Assembly (NCBI GenBank): GCA_963681505.1 | Contig: OY811972.1 | Coordinates: 14,989,665-15,053,664, forward strand | DNA length: 64,000 bases | Direction: 5' to 3' | From: Eunapius fragilis | Taxonomy: Eukaryota > Porifera > Demospongiae > Spongillida > Spongillidae | Shown: positions 45,053 through 54,654 of the stretch, in pieces | How the letters are laid out: each line of letters begins with the position of its first letter | Numbering within the stretch: the stretch's first letter is position 1 | Notes under the pieces: generated by a model | What the model was told of the DNA's origin: nothing | Seen by the model: only the letters and a program-made list of their open reading frames with translations | Databases searched by the model: none | Position numbers and translations under genes: made by a program

Positions 45053-45093
45053 CAGGAGGCAGCCAAGACAATGGAGCAGGATGATGATTTGTG
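45053..45093 (+). CDS. Candidate small acidic exon
   Basis: After 'ccaactatccag' the sequence reads EAAKTMEQDDD and ends GATTT|gtgagt. Composition and borders resemble the acidic exons at 15.7-19.1 kb. It is a weak candidate for a shared gene; the intervening 25 kb of mobile DNA makes this speculative. Confidence 0.3.
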
Positions 45094-45947
45094 AGTTCAC
45101 GATGCAGACATTTGAATTCATTCACTTGTATGATGCTGCACTCAACCTATGTGGTTAATTACAACCTTTAGCAGCAGCCAGCCTTCATTTCATGTGCCAA
45201 AACTCTTTATTTGCATATTGCTGCATGAACGTAGGATCCTATGCACATGTCGTGTTATGGCATCATGCTTTGTACACAATCCATCCATTCTCCCAGGAGG
45301 GGGGGAGGGGGTGATGCAGCAGGTCAGGATGACTAAGCTCCTTCTACTTGCTGTATTTATTCCTGTAAAATAACAACTAATAATTTGCTCAGTGGAGCAT
45401 GCAGTACTCTTGTATAGGGAAGGCATAAGGCGAACAATACCTTTTTTTTCTCTGATTTTTTTCTCTTCTTTCAATGACAATTCTATGCAACATAAAATAA
45501 TATTTCCTGGGCAAATCATTATACATCACTAACTTTATTCAATTTCTAAATGCATAGGCCTCTTCGCATCCGTGTAATTTAAATCACAGTTATGCCCAGA
45601 GTAGCCCTGGGCATGCCATTATTCCATTCCAAATGCGCTCCGTACTTCATAACCTACCATGCATTTAGCTGGATTATATTCTTTGTATTTATAGGCACTC
45701 TTGGGTATTGCACTACAGTTTTTCTACTTCAAAACAAAATTCCATTTGTTTGCATGATATTGTGGCTCTAAACCACTAGCTGGAGAAGATTTTATAGTCG
45801 AGAGGCTGGCAAATTTGCAGCTTGCCTTCACTGCTTCTTAGAAGATCAGTTAAATAATTTATTTAGCCCCTCCCCCACGGTTGCTATGCCACTGCTTGCA
45901 AAGGTGGTGTAAAAAATAAAAATAAATAATTTGCAATTTGTAATTGA

Positions 45948-46697
45948 ATGTTACAGAGATGTATATTTTCAAAAACCCACTCCAGGCGGTGTATCATCTT
46001 TCTTGAAACAGACCCACTGTTCAGGCTGGTTTATTCTGCACTGACTGATTTGGATCAGAATAAACGTACTGCTAGTGTATATATTGACAAAATAGTCAAT
46101 AGCGAAAATACGATTGCTTTTACTGCGCACCGTTTTGGAAGAACTGCTGCTGCAGTTTATAGAATGGTTATGCTTGAAGCCTGTAGGATTGCTCAAAATC
46201 TCTGGCCTGCAGGACCAAAGTCAAGAAAGCGTAATCTGGCCGCTATGCAAAGAGAAGTTGCAAACCCTCCGCCGCCATTGACAATGAATGCATACATGGC
46301 AAAGCTATATTATAGCTCTTATGATTCCCTTTTCCCACATTTTTATGTTGAGAAGCTAGTAAACCAGTCTCAACAGGATTTTACTCAAATCACAGCTACA
46401 AAAAGAATGGTGGTATTTGATGCTAATTTTCAAGGTGTTAGTGAAATTGCCACGACTGTTCATATCCAAGTACCACAAGTGCATTCAGTGAGAGGGGATG
46501 TACGTGTGACATACTCCCGTGCTAGCACTGACAGCATTGTGAATGGATCTAATCTACACAAACTTCAGATGCTATGCAACCGTAATGCTCCTTTGGATTT
46601 AGTACGCGTGACTGTTGAGGAAGAAGTACGTGAGGAAGAATCTGAAAGTGAGGAAGGAGAAAGTGAGGAAGAAGAAAGTGAGGAAGAAGAAAATTAG
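45948..46697 (+). CDS. Unknown protein frame with acidic tail
   Basis: 249-aa frame, the longest host-like frame in the window outside elements, but I do not recognise it. It begins just after a possible acceptor (atgttacag), so the start Met may be intronic. The body has balanced composition ('TDLDQNKRTASVYIDKIVNS', 'TAHRFGRTAAAVYRMVMLEA', 'TKRMVVFDANFQGVSEIATT') and ends in a strongly acidic EEVREEESESEEGESEEEE tail. There is no signal peptide or membrane segment. The flanks are a Penelope element upstream and LINE debris downstream, so a transposon or viral-relic origin cannot be excluded. Confidence 0.5.
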   Translation: MLQRCIFSKTHSRRCIIFLETDPLFRLVYSALTDLDQNKRTASVYIDKIVNSENTIAFTAHRFGRTAAAVYRMVMLEACRIAQNLWPAGPKSRKRNLAAMQREVANPPPPLTMNAYMAKLYYSSYDSLFPHFYVEKLVNQSQQDFTQITATKRMVVFDANFQGVSEIATTVHIQVPQVHSVRGDVRVTYSRASTDSIVNGSNLHKLQMLCNRNAPLDLVRVTVEEEVREEESESEEGESEEEESEEEEN

Positions 46698-46889
46698 GAA
46701 GAAGAAGATAGAGAGAACTGATAAAGAACTTCTAATCAGTACTTAAGGAATGTTAATTAACATTAATGATGAGTGTGTATGCTACATTAGTGTATACAAT
46801 GGTTCTTGAAAACGTATGCTTGTGGCCTGGGCCCTGTTATCAGCACACATTGAACACATAAGAATTATGCCCTTGCATGAAAGTTTCAA

Positions 46890-47760
46890 ATGGTTTGATA
46901 CCGTAGTGCCATACAATGCAGCAACGAGCCGGACAACTTGTGTCTTCTATACCACGTTCCACTGTTGTCTTGTTAAGGCCAGATCTGTCCACAGAGAGGA
47001 GAGCTTGCATGACATCTTTGAGGTCATTTGTTTTGCAATCTCTCCAACGAACTTGTAGTTTGTGTTGGGGTCTCTTTCCTCGGCTAAGTTGGCTAAAAAC
47101 CTTTCTTCAGCAGTCTGTCATCAGGTATGTGCCACAAGTGACTCAGCCATCGTAGTAGGCTTAGTTTGAGGAGGGTAGCAATACGTGGTATTTTTGCTTT
47201 GGCATGAAGAGTGCTGTTTGGGATGTTAGAAACTCCCATGGCCTGATGATTGAGTCCGTGTGGAAACATTCAAGGCGATTTAGGAGGCAAGTAGTTGTGG
47301 TCCAGGTCTCTGTTCAGCTTGGTAGACAGCTAGCTTGAGTTACTGAAGACACCAGCAGCTTTTGATATGTGTGTCGTGATCTGCTTGTCCAATATGGTAT
47401 CATGGGAATGAAAACTACCCCGATCTGGTTGTCATTGATGGGATGAGGCTGACAATGGTAAGCCACTTTGTTGCATCATTGCTTTGAATTTGGTGGTAAC
47501 TGACTGCTAGACCCCAGGTCTCTGCTGCTTTAGTGGTACTGACTGCTAGACCCCAGGTCTCAGCTGCTTTTTTCAAGCGGTTGATAAAGTCTTGCCACAA
47601 TGAGTGGTTATGGCAGGTGGCCATAAGGTCATTGGAAAAACTCAGTTCTGTTATGGTCATCGTCAAAGGACCTCAAAGATGTCCAGCTCTCCTCTCTGTG
47701 GACAGATCTGGCCTTAACAAGACAACACTGGGTGGAGCTATAGCAGGGCGTCCACAGGAT
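46890..47760 (-). mobile_element. LINE debris (RT and C-terminal fragments)
   Basis: Minus strand near 47540-47600 reads 'FINRLKKAAETWGLAVS', the stretch after the YADD box of LINE reverse transcriptases, with 'AAETWGLAVS' tandemly duplicated. Minus 46900-47150 reads 'HIPDDRLLKK', 'RGKRPQHKLQVRWRDC' and 'NDLKDVMQALLSVDRSGLN', the LINE C-terminal region. A further piece of the latter occurs on the + strand at 47665-47735, so at least two fragments in opposite orientation are joined. Inactive. Confidence 0.75.
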
Positions 47761-48377
47761 TTGGATAGCTTGGGCGAGCTGTCCAATTAGAGCGTCTTCT
47801 CGTTAAATTAATCAACCACCGTTTGTGCTAGTGCATCGTTTAATTAACTTATAATAATATTATTTTTGTAGATCACCATTATATTCCGAAGCTAGTGAGT
47901 GATCCGATTCTTGGTTGTTTCACCAAACGCAGGTCACATTTTAAACTGAACTGACTTCATTTTATACCATATATGGAACCTGCGGAAATAAGGGCTACGA
48001 GTATATGTTACAAATTGTCAGGTTTGAAAGTGTATGAACTTTTAATAATACACATCAGGTATGCAGCCTTGCAGAAAATCATTTTTATCCAGGTAAAAGT
48101 AAAAATACTAAATAAAGATTTGCAAACGATGCTCCCTACTGGTGCTTGTGGTTCATAACAGATTTTAGGATGTGTGGTTCCAGAAGCTAAAGGTTGCACA
48201 TATAACCTTGACAAAAATTATTTTGGCAATTAAAACCCCTCACGACTAATTGTCTAAAAAGGTGAGTTCAACAAAATAGGCCTATGCATAAATTGGTCAA
48301 AGCATTTAGCAGCAGAAATATTAAAGTGAACATTTATGCAATGGCGGTGTACTGATTGGATTTAAAAAATGAAAGAA

Positions 48378-48642
48378 CGGTGCATGGGGTCAAGAGGCTG
48401 TCCAAAGCTTTGCTCAGTTGGCATCTAGGCTGGCAATCCCTGCTCCAAGCCAAAGTCGGTCGTTATAAATGATCTTTAATTTACGGCAGGCTGAACCCTT
48501 GCCTCATAAGATCAATTTCTTCAGCCATCTATAGTTAGTAGGATGGTGTCCACATGAAATTTGCGTTTGTGTGTTATTTATGTATAAGTGTATTGTATTT
48601 ACTTTATTAATATATATACTATATACAAAAAATAAAAAAAAT
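48378..48642 (+). mobile_element. A-tailed retroinsertion (SINE or LINE 3' end)
   Basis: Starts 'ggtgcatggggtcaagaggc' and ends in 'caaaaaataaaaaaaataaaa'. It interrupts the deaminase exon between bases that are adjacent in unit 1 ('gaaagaac' and 'aaaacaatttcatcaat'). The A-rich 3' end and orientation suggest target-primed reverse transcription. The family is not identified. Confidence 0.55.
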
Positions 48643-48655
48643 AAAAACAATTTCA

Positions 48656-49121
48656 TCAATGGACCTTTTGCCTCTGACGTCACAAATTAAGTGATTATGT
48701 TTGACAAAACATAAGTTCTTATAGAAACACCACGAAGATACACAGCTGTACGAAATTAATGGTAAATGAATGCCTAACTATATTCCAAAATGAAGTACCT
48801 TCGCCAGTTACGGTGCGGACGTTACAACGCTCACAAGTTACCGGAAGTTGACCCCCTAAAATTGAAAAACACGGCTGCGCATGTCTCATTAGCAACTTCC
48901 GCAATGTTTCGCTGTATAGAAATCCCTTACAAAGCTCCATCGTGAAATAGAACAAAAATGAAATGTGTGATAATTTACCTCTTAAGGACACTTTAAAAGG
49001 AAAACATGTAGGAGCTATGATGATGAAGTTATGCCATTTTAAAGTTGCCCCCCCCCCCCCCCCCCCCCATCCCCAAAAAAAAAAATTCATGTGTGACATC
49101 AGAGGCAAAAGGTCCATTAAT
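48656..49121. mobile_element. Non-autonomous TIR element in the deaminase pseudogene
   Basis: 'aatggaccttttgcctctga' plus cgtcaca on the left is inverted on the right ('tgtgacatcagaggcaaaag' plus gtccatt). It splits 'tcatcaat' from 'aatgtcctca', contiguous in unit 1. The interior includes a poly-C run (49050-49068) and minus-strand low-value frames. MITE class; superfamily unclear. Confidence 0.7.
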
Positions 49122-49194
49122 GTCCTCATGCAGCTTTGGGAAATAGTGATTGCAATCACTTACCATATAAGGACATATATGCAAAGAAAGGACC

Positions 49195-49225
49195 TTTATG
49201 TGAACACTGACAATGGCATCTATGC
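49195..49225 (+). pseudogene. Sema exon fragment in inverted orientation
   Basis: 'tatgtgaacactgacaatgg' plus catcta, with a few flanking bases, matches the sema exon at 56245-56330 (LYVNTDNGIY) almost perfectly but on the + strand, inside the deaminase pseudogene. It shows direct exchange of sequence between the two convergent genes of a unit. Confidence 0.6.
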
Positions 49226-49608
49226 GTCTGTGCAAAACAAAACACTTGAGGTCCCCCATTCCTCTCAATCATCAACATACTATTTCCATCTACGCAACCT
49301 TATTACAAAACGCTTTTAATGATGCTCTGACAGATAAACGAGATGGCATAGGATCCCAAATTGGTTGGTCGAAATACAACCTGGATAAGATACATTTAAA
49401 GTGCATGATTTCAAATGAAACCTGTTTGAGTATGGTTGTATTGTAAGTATCACTTGTAGAACTAATAAACATTTGTGTTGTACATATTATATGTGTGTTT
49501 TGGAATTTTAGGTCAGCCTCTATGCAAAACCTTTTCCCCACTGATGAGAATGGACAATATTAAGTCCTCCAAGCTGATAATAAGCACTTCTTGCACAATT
49601 TGCGCACC

Positions 49609-49936
49609 TTACAGCCTCGACTCCATAATAAACTGTGCCTTTGAACCACCATCACCCATAGTCATCCTTGTGAGGGAGCTGTACAGAGGAACAGCATTCT
49701 GCTCCAACACACCATAGAGATGGGCCTCAGGCTTTGGAGGGGCTGCCTCTAGCACACCATAGACATGGCTAACCCCAGACGTCTGTGGTGGTCCCACCTT
49801 GTTCATCTCCATGCCCGCAGTGGTATCATAGATGTGTGCAGCACTGGTGACACTGCAGGTAGGGTCAGCCTGAAACTTGGTGGTCAGTGGTGAGATGGAG
49901 TCTGGGGACCCGAGGGGTTGTCCAGGAGAGAACCTG
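49609..49936 (-). pseudogene. Receptor tail exon with three YxxL motifs (unit 3)
   Basis: Open from acceptor 'tggtgcag' to the stop. It reads FSPGQPLGSPDS, HIYDTTAG, HVYGVLEA, HLYGVLEQ and PLYSSL. The gaps between the three YxxL motifs are 11 and 7 residues. The C terminus (GGSKAQFIMESRL) differs from unit 4, where a fourth YTSL motif is present. Confidence 0.8.
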
Positions 49937-50477
49937 CACCAAACGAATCGCAATATGTTTGTATCAACTTCTGTTTTGATAAGATGCACTTAGCACATAT
50001 CCCCATACATAGTCCTTCAAATGAGCCAATTTCACTATGGTGTGAGGAGAGCAAATTTTTATTGTGATGTCATCATTGGAATACATTGGTGGAGCTGAAA
50101 ATCCACGGCAGAGACATGAATGCACATTTCCAGGGAGTGTTATTTGTATGTTTAGTATACGGATATACACCAGGAATCATAGATACTCTGTGATTTTAAA
50201 TACTTAAGGAGGGCTGAGAGCTAGTCTTTTGATGTTCAGTAACAGCCATGATGTCATGAATGTTATAATTGAACATTACCTAACAGATGGTTATTTTAAA
50301 ATAACCTATGGGATTGCTACCATGAGAAAAGGGACCTTCCTAGGGTTTTTTATTTCAAGCCAATTTCTAAGAGCTAAATTTATCTCAATGTTAATTGGGC
50401 TGCAATGATCTCCCATAATTCCATGTGGCTCTTCTGTTCAATTCTGTGAACATCACACAAATCCTACACATGTAGGA

Positions 50478-50690
50478 GTGAATTCATTCCTCCATCACCC
50501 CATCCCTCCACTATCCCCTACCTCCCTCACCCCATACCTCCATCATCTCATCCCTACTACCCCATACCTCCCTCACCCCATCCTCCATCACCCCATACCT
50601 CCTCACCCCATATCATTACCCCATCCCTCCACTATCCCCATACCTCCATTACCCCATCCCTCCACCACCCCATACCTCCATAACCTCGTC
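50478..50690. repeat. Intronic 'cctccatcaccccata' minisatellite (unit 3)
   Basis: Imperfect 12-16 base units between tail and membrane exons, matching arrays at 5461-5540 and 55240-55430. Copy number differs among units. Confidence 0.7.
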
Positions 50691-51644
50691 ACACACACAC
50701 ACCTCTTTACACTGCCCGCACTACAGAAGGTCTTGCTATAGCACACGTACATATAGAATATCACCACGACAACCGCCAGGATAGCTATGATAGGGAGGGT
50801 GACCCCCAGGGAGGGGCCAAGGTACAATGCCCTCAGGTCAGAGGGGGACTGTGTGGTGATGAGGGGAGCAGTGCTGGGAGTGATGGTGATGTCTGTGATA
50901 ATGGAGGGGGTAGCAGGGCATCTAAATATAGAGACAGGGGAATGGGGAGGAGGGACATTAGTTATATAAACAGGGGGTGGGTCTAGTGCTCACTTGATCC
51001 ATTGCAACCAACTGCTGTGATGGCATGAATAAGACTGAAGTGGGAAGAGGGAGGGGGAGGAAGGGGAGGGGAAGAGGGTATTATATGTCATCAGTGATCT
51101 CTCCTGGGACATAGGACATAGCATACCATCCATTTCTTGGGGTCTAATACTACAGTACTCATGTAAGATCCCTTTGGATGTATTACATGATGTGATTTAG
51201 AGAGAACTGTATCCTACTATCACACTTACATACACACACACACACATGCAGTCCTTACATGGTGATATTGAGGGTCTGAGGTATACTTCACACACTGACT
51301 GGTAACATTGTTCCACACACCGTAGGGATCTCTGGAGGCCACACAGCCACTGAAGAAAGTGATTATGAGGGAGAGGGAGCTCTGGAGACACATGTTTCAT
51401 GTATGCCCTAATGATGTGCAATAATGTTCAGATAAGATTATGCATTAACGCCTCATAGATGCTATGTAAAGTGGTCAAGGAGAAGAAGGAATCAAAAATG
51501 ATAGTTAAATCTTTACTGATACTACAGCTCTGTACTAAGCTTCCCCACTTGGATTTCAAGCAAAGTGCCTTATGTACTGTAAGGGCTACCCAAGAGGGGA
51601 AAAATGGTGCAAACTGGACACTGTTAATTACTTCTTGCTGTACA

Positions 51645-51740
51645 AAAATTAATTATACTTTTAATTATACTTTTAATTATACTTTTTAATTATACTTTTT
51701 AATTATACTTTTTAATTATACTTTTTTTTAATTATACTTT
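51645..51740. repeat. Tandem 'aattatactttt' repeat
   Basis: About seven 12-14 base units directly before a MITE that starts ttaacctcc. Confidence 0.85.
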
Positions 51741-52002
51741 TTAACCTCCAGTTTGCGGCGAAATTACCGTGTACGGTAACGCTATTTATTGCCGTGCACG
51801 GTACCAAGCAATTAGGACATAGAAAAACAGTGGAAGATTATAATTGCGCTAGTTTGTCACATTAAAAGGAGTTCAGCGAACAAATGGGATTAGCGCTAGA
51901 TTAATTTTATGAATAATTATGACACCTGAAAGACCGTCATTTTAAATCGCCGTGTACGGTAATAAATTACCGTGCACGGCAACGTAACAACGCGGAGGTT
52001 AA
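51741..52002. repeat. MITE with TTAA-type ends and internal palindromes
   Basis: It begins ttaacctcc and ends ggaggttaa; TTAA at both ends suggests a piggyBac-type target. Both subterminal regions carry 'ttaccgtgtacggtaa' and 'gccgtgcacggt' palindromes, arranged symmetrically. No coding potential. Confidence 0.7.
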
Positions 52003-53285
52003 ATGTGCTTGAACCTTTTATTTGTGCAAAAACAGACATGATTATTTTATGTTAATACAACAAGGAGATAACCATAAGCTGTCCTCTTCCAAATAGACAA
52101 GGTTGATTAATTATTCGTGTGTGGTATTCAGTGAACAGAGCACTGTAGCTAGGGTATACAAATGTATAGCAATATTGTTTGTCAGATATGAAAGAGATGT
52201 TTATGGTGGATCTTTATTTATGGAAGGGGTGGGGGTGGTCATGTGAAATTACCCCCAGGTGTTTATGCTACTTTGGTTTTTATTGAATGTTTTGTTTTAA
52301 GTTAAACACATGTGTGTACATAGCCTTACAGTAGACTGGTCACCCTAGGGTACCTTACGGACATGTCCCTAGGGTACTTTATAGACTGGTCACCCAAGTG
52401 TACCTTATAGACTGGTCACCTCAGGGTACCTTATGGACTGGTCACCCTAAATTACCTTATGGTTCACTGGTACCTTATAGACTGAGGGGGAGGCGGGGGG
52501 TTATCAACGCAATAGGGAGTTTTACATATTCACAGACAAAACTGGATTAGTGTGGCATATACATGCACAGATTATCCAATCTGCAAATGATTTGCATTAT
52601 ATTTCTGTGTAACACCTTTAACACCTGTTTATTTTTAATACCCTGGTAAGGTAATAAAAATTTCAGCAGAATATACATATTACAATATTAATGTTTATTC
52701 CTTCAGAAGCTGTGCTTTCAATATGACGCCTTCTTGATGGAATTTCTATCCGGGCCTACCAACAAACAAGTGGGCTATGTACTACCTAATGATGCACTGC
52801 TTGTTCATGCAATAAGCTTTGTTAGGTGGTCCTAGGATTATGCCATGCTAATCTAATTATTCTTCAGCACGAATAACGTCTTTTGTAACATAAGGGGGGA
52901 GTGACAAAATACTGATCATGACTGCAACAATATCATCAACGAGGTGGAATTTTTATGTGCCTTATTACATAAAATATTTATTCAATCACATATATTACCA
53001 AACATTTTTCATGAGGGCACCCCACAATTTCCCTCCCCACCCCCCACCCAATTCTCATATCAGAAGTCAAAATGGTTGTCTGTGTGTGGTTTAAGATGTA
53101 ATCAATAACCACATGTTGGGGGTGCATAGTGCAGCAGTGCAGTAAAATGTGCTGGTCTTTTAGGGAACCAATTCTGAAACAACTATAGCTGTAACACATA
53201 GGTCACATTGCACATAATGTACAGTAATCCAAGAAGTCTAAATTGTTCTACATACTCTAACTGTTATACATTTCGTTTTATACAG
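52003..53285. other. Intergenic, unit 3 to unit 4
   Basis: No gene. It holds a ~26-28 bp tandem repeat at 52335-52480 and, from 53120, the 5' flank shared with the unit 2 deaminase ('cagtaaaatgtgctg', 'aacacataggtcacattgca'). Confidence 0.5.
52335..52480. repeat. ~27-bp tandem repeat (gactggtcaccctagggtac)
   Basis: About six imperfect units of 'gactggtcaccctagggtac' plus cttata. Simple satellite-like array with no coding signal. Confidence 0.85.
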
Positions 53286-53865
53286 CTGAATGCATTTTCT
53301 GATTATGAATGGTCTCAAATGTTTACTACTGGGGATCCTTCAAAAGTTCGAGGTGCCAAGTGGCACAAAGTGACTTATCTGATTGTAGTGTACACACCTG
53401 GTGGCAAAGATCCAATGCTTTATAATTATCGCAATGAAGGAGCAGGTGGACGGCATGCAGAAGTGATCTTCATTGATGATGTTAAACGTGAAGTGTTCCC
53501 AGGCAATGGTACATTTGAGCTGTACATGAATTACACACCCTGTACACTCTGTTGTGATTTGCTTTTCAAGCTTATGGAGACTGAAAAAAAAAAGAAGAGT
53601 GACGATTTATGCCTTAAGCATCTATAAAGCATATGAACAAGGGATGGTGGAGAAGCTTAAGTGTCTCCACACAAGAATTCTAATCCAAAGCATGAGCCTA
53701 GAGAGCAGACAGCTTTTGTTTTACCGCCCTTCAGCTATCCTCTCAGCTATTGCCACTGAACTTATCAAGAAGTACCTGTTTGATGCAATTGCAGACGCCC
53801 TTTCTGCAATTACCACTGTGCTCCTGGCTAACGCTGGTATAGATAGACATGGATGGTTAGAGTGA
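53286..53865 (+). pseudogene. AID/APOBEC-like deaminase exon, subfamily B (unit 4), frame broken in an A run
   Basis: After acceptor 'cgttttatacag' the frame reads LNAFSDYEWSQMFTTGD, 'VTYLIVVYTP', H57-A58-E59, 'GTFELYMNYTPCTLC' (PCxxC intact, C86 and C89). A run of ten A at 53585-53594 then shifts the frame. The continuation 'VTIYALSIYKAYEQG', 'VEKLKCLHTRILIQSM' lies in the next frame and ends at 53865. All catalytic residues are present and the rest is conserved with unit 2, so the break is either a single-base assembly error in a homopolymer or a very recent loss. It lies convergent with the only complete receptor, 455 bases away. Confidence 0.8.
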
Positions 53866-54320
53866 ACATCCAGTTATTTCTGAACATGTAGAATGTTATG
53901 TACGATGGAATATAATCCTATGATTTAAAAGCATGTCATAAACTGTTTTGTGTTAAAATATTTTAAATGTTCTTCAATGCACACCACTCCTCTCCATGAG
54001 ATACTGCTTTGGTGCTGCATTGCATGTGCACAAATGTCAAACCTTGTCAGGTACTATAAACGCATTGCCTAAAAAAAAAACGTATTGCCAAAGAAAACGC
54101 AATTTACCGTGAGTGGAGCATAGTTGGAGATAGTTACTCCATCATCCACACACCAACAAGCGTATAGCCTCTGCATATTGCCTTCATTCCATATAGCTAC
54201 ACCATGCACATGCCACAGTGTAATGACCAGTGATGATTATCAAACTTATATCAGGCAAGAACAGAAGAAGATAAACATGCAAACATATGACACTCAGTGT
54301 ATTGAGGCCACACCCCCACA
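53866..54320. other. Spacer between convergent deaminase and receptor (unit 4)
   Basis: Matches 25289-25830 of unit 2. It should contain both 3' untranslated ends. No gene is seen. Confidence 0.55.
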
Positions 54321-54654
54321 CTATGCAGCCACATTGAGAGAAGTGTAGTCATGTTGCTGTGGCTTTGAACCACCATCGCCCACAGTCATCCTTGTGAGGG
54401 AGCTGTACACAGGGACAGCATTCTGCTCCAACACACCATAGAGATGGGCCTCAGGCTTTGGAGGGGCTGTCTCCAGCACACCATAGACATGGCTGACACC
54501 AGACGTCTGTGGTGGTCCCACCTTGTTCATCTCCATGCCTGTGGTGTCATAGATGTGTGCAGCACTGGTGACACTGCAGGTAGGGTCAGCCTGAAACTTG
54601 GTGGTCAGTGGTGAGATGGAGTCTGGGGACCCGAGGGGTTGTCCAGGAGAGAAC
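54321..54654 (-). CDS. Cytoplasmic tail exon with four YxxL motifs
   Basis: Starts after ttggtgcag with FSPGQPLGSPDS. Tyrosine motifs in order: HIYDTTG (not YxxL), HVYGVLE, HLYGVLE, PVYSSL and HDYTSL near the stop. Spacing is YxxL-11-YxxL-7-YxxL-16-YxxL. The first two gaps fall within the 6-12 spacing of immune tyrosine activation motifs (ITAMs), which recruit tandem-SH2 kinases after phosphorylation. The position -2 to Tyr is H or P, unlike ITIMs. YxxL can also serve as an endocytic sorting signal. No catalytic domain is present. The function is inferred, not shown. Confidence 0.8.

Larger units (their letters stand above)
47980..49400 (+). pseudogene. Deaminase subfamily A pseudogene with nested insertions (unit 3)
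   Basis: 48010-48155 matches 2698-2850 of the unit 1 deaminase including the acceptor (ttttatccag) and LQTMLPTGACG. The HAE block is lost in a deletion. 'agaaatattaaagtgaacat' at 48313 restores the match (KLVKAFSSRNIKVNIYAMAVY). An A-tailed insertion follows at about 48378-48640, then a 466-bp inverted-end element at 48656-49121, then 49250-49320 matches the C-terminal YFHLR.LI region. It cannot encode a deaminase. Confidence 0.8.
49609..51345 (-). pseudogene. Semaphorin-like receptor, 3' part only (unit 3)
   Basis: Contains the tail exon (49609-49936, frame open), the membrane exon (about 50700-50925; 'GVTLPIIAILAVVVVIFYMY' helix, open), a post-PSI exon (50990-51040, shortened relative to unit 4) and the PSI exon (about 51248-51345). 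The PSI exon has one extra base in 'gatattgagggtctgag', which breaks its frame. No sema exon follows: homology ends at about 51365. Probably a pseudogene or donor cassette, since tail and membrane exons are still open. Confidence 0.75.

Noticed and set aside
54321-54654. ITIM reading of the YGVL motifs.
   Set aside because: ITIMs need S/I/V/L at position -2 from tyrosine; here it is H or P.
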